Assembly (NCBI GenBank): GCA_902783085.1
Contig: CACZPT010000053.1
Span: forward strand, 1 to 5,471
Source: an uncultured Methanobrevibacter sp.
GTDB taxonomy: Archaea > Methanobacteriota > Methanobacteria > Methanobacteriales > Methanobacteriaceae
Direction of reading: 5' to 3'
DNA: 5,471 nucleotides
The notes under the pieces are model-generated. The model did no database searches, was not told the origin of the DNA, and saw only the letters and a program-made list of their open reading frames with translations. The translations under genes were made by a program, and so were the position numbers. Shown one piece after another: positions 5,246 to 5,471 of the stretch. The first letter of the stretch is position 1. Each line of letters starts with the position of its first letter.

Positions 5246-5471
5246 TTATTCAACACCAAAAGATTTTTTAAGTAAATCTGCGTTTACATAACCTTCTTTA
5301 TATATTTTACCAGTGGTTAAATCATTGATAACAACTTCAGCTGGTGCAAACATTCCTTTATCAATTTTATAGAAGTCAAATTCAGCTTCTTTAAATACAT
5401 CAAAGAATGGTTTTCCATATCCATCAGCTGCAGATGATGGTAATTTAGCTGCAACATCAGCAATATCATCA
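5246..5471 (-). CDS. mch: Methenyl-H4MPT cyclohydrolase, C-terminal part (5' end outside window)
   Basis: This cytoplasmic enzyme interconverts formyl- and methenyl-tetrahydromethanopterin in the CO2-reduction branch of methanogenesis. The last 74 residues are present, ending in TAA (5246-5248); the start lies beyond the window, since the full protein is about 320 residues. The segments LPSSAADGYGKPFFDVFKEA, FDFYKIDKGMFAPAEV and VINDLTTGKIY, with the tail VNADLLKKSFGVE, match the well-conserved C-terminus of Mch as I know it. Codon use looks normal and no defect is seen. Its presence supports assignment to a methanogen. It is followed by its own terminator and then the DUF4013 gene on the same strand. 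Confidence 0.88.
   Translation of the reverse strand, partial: DDIADVAAKLPSSAADGYGKPFFDVFKEAEFDFYKIDKGMFAPAEVVINDLTTGKIYKEGYVNADLLKKSFGVE

Overview
The window is very AT-rich with short archaeal-type intergenic regions. It carries F420/NADP and methanopterin genes, GGTGAT-type Shine-Dalgarno sites and a TTTATATA box. These point to a methanogenic archaeon of the Methanobacteriales, most likely Methanobrevibacter or a close relative. That placement comes from gene content and composition, not from a search.

Layout. (1) Positions 1-279 hold the C-terminal end of a probable ASCH/PUA-like domain protein on the + strand, possibly extended to 367 in a second frame. (2) About 410 bp without a gene follow. 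This stretch holds a small inverted repeat, several copies of an A4T4-containing 11-mer, a perfect 16-bp palindrome and a well-formed TATA box. (3) An adh-npdG operon (692-2489, +) encodes a zinc, NADP-type secondary alcohol dehydrogenase and F420H2:NADP oxidoreductase, and ends in a strong hairpin/T-run terminator. (4) A control region (about 2565-2680) with a GC-richer inverted repeat leads into two tandem winged-helix regulators of the FilR1_middle (DUF1724) type (2681-4329, +). The second is broken by a one-base shift in a T7 run. (5) Convergent to these, on the - strand, is a six-segment DUF4013 membrane protein (4414-5166). Upstream of it lies the 3' end of mch, methenyl-H4MPT cyclohydrolase, of the core methanogenesis pathway (5246-5471), with its terminator.

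Functionally, Adh and NpdG form a known pair. Adh oxidises a secondary or primary alcohol with NADP+, and NpdG passes the hydride from NADPH to F420, giving F420H2 for the CO2-to-methane pathway in which Mch acts. The two regulators next door are plausible but unproven controllers of this operon or of themselves.

The most notable observation is that the reading frame is interrupted at two, perhaps three, homopolymer runs: A4 in adh codons 8-9, T7 in the second regulator, and possibly T3 at the end of the ASCH gene. Each repairs cleanly with a one-base change. Homopolymer sequencing error is the simplest common cause. Real decay, or for the T7 site slippage on U_UUU_UUG, remains possible. I see no new multi-gene system, RNA gene, CRISPR array or mobile element.
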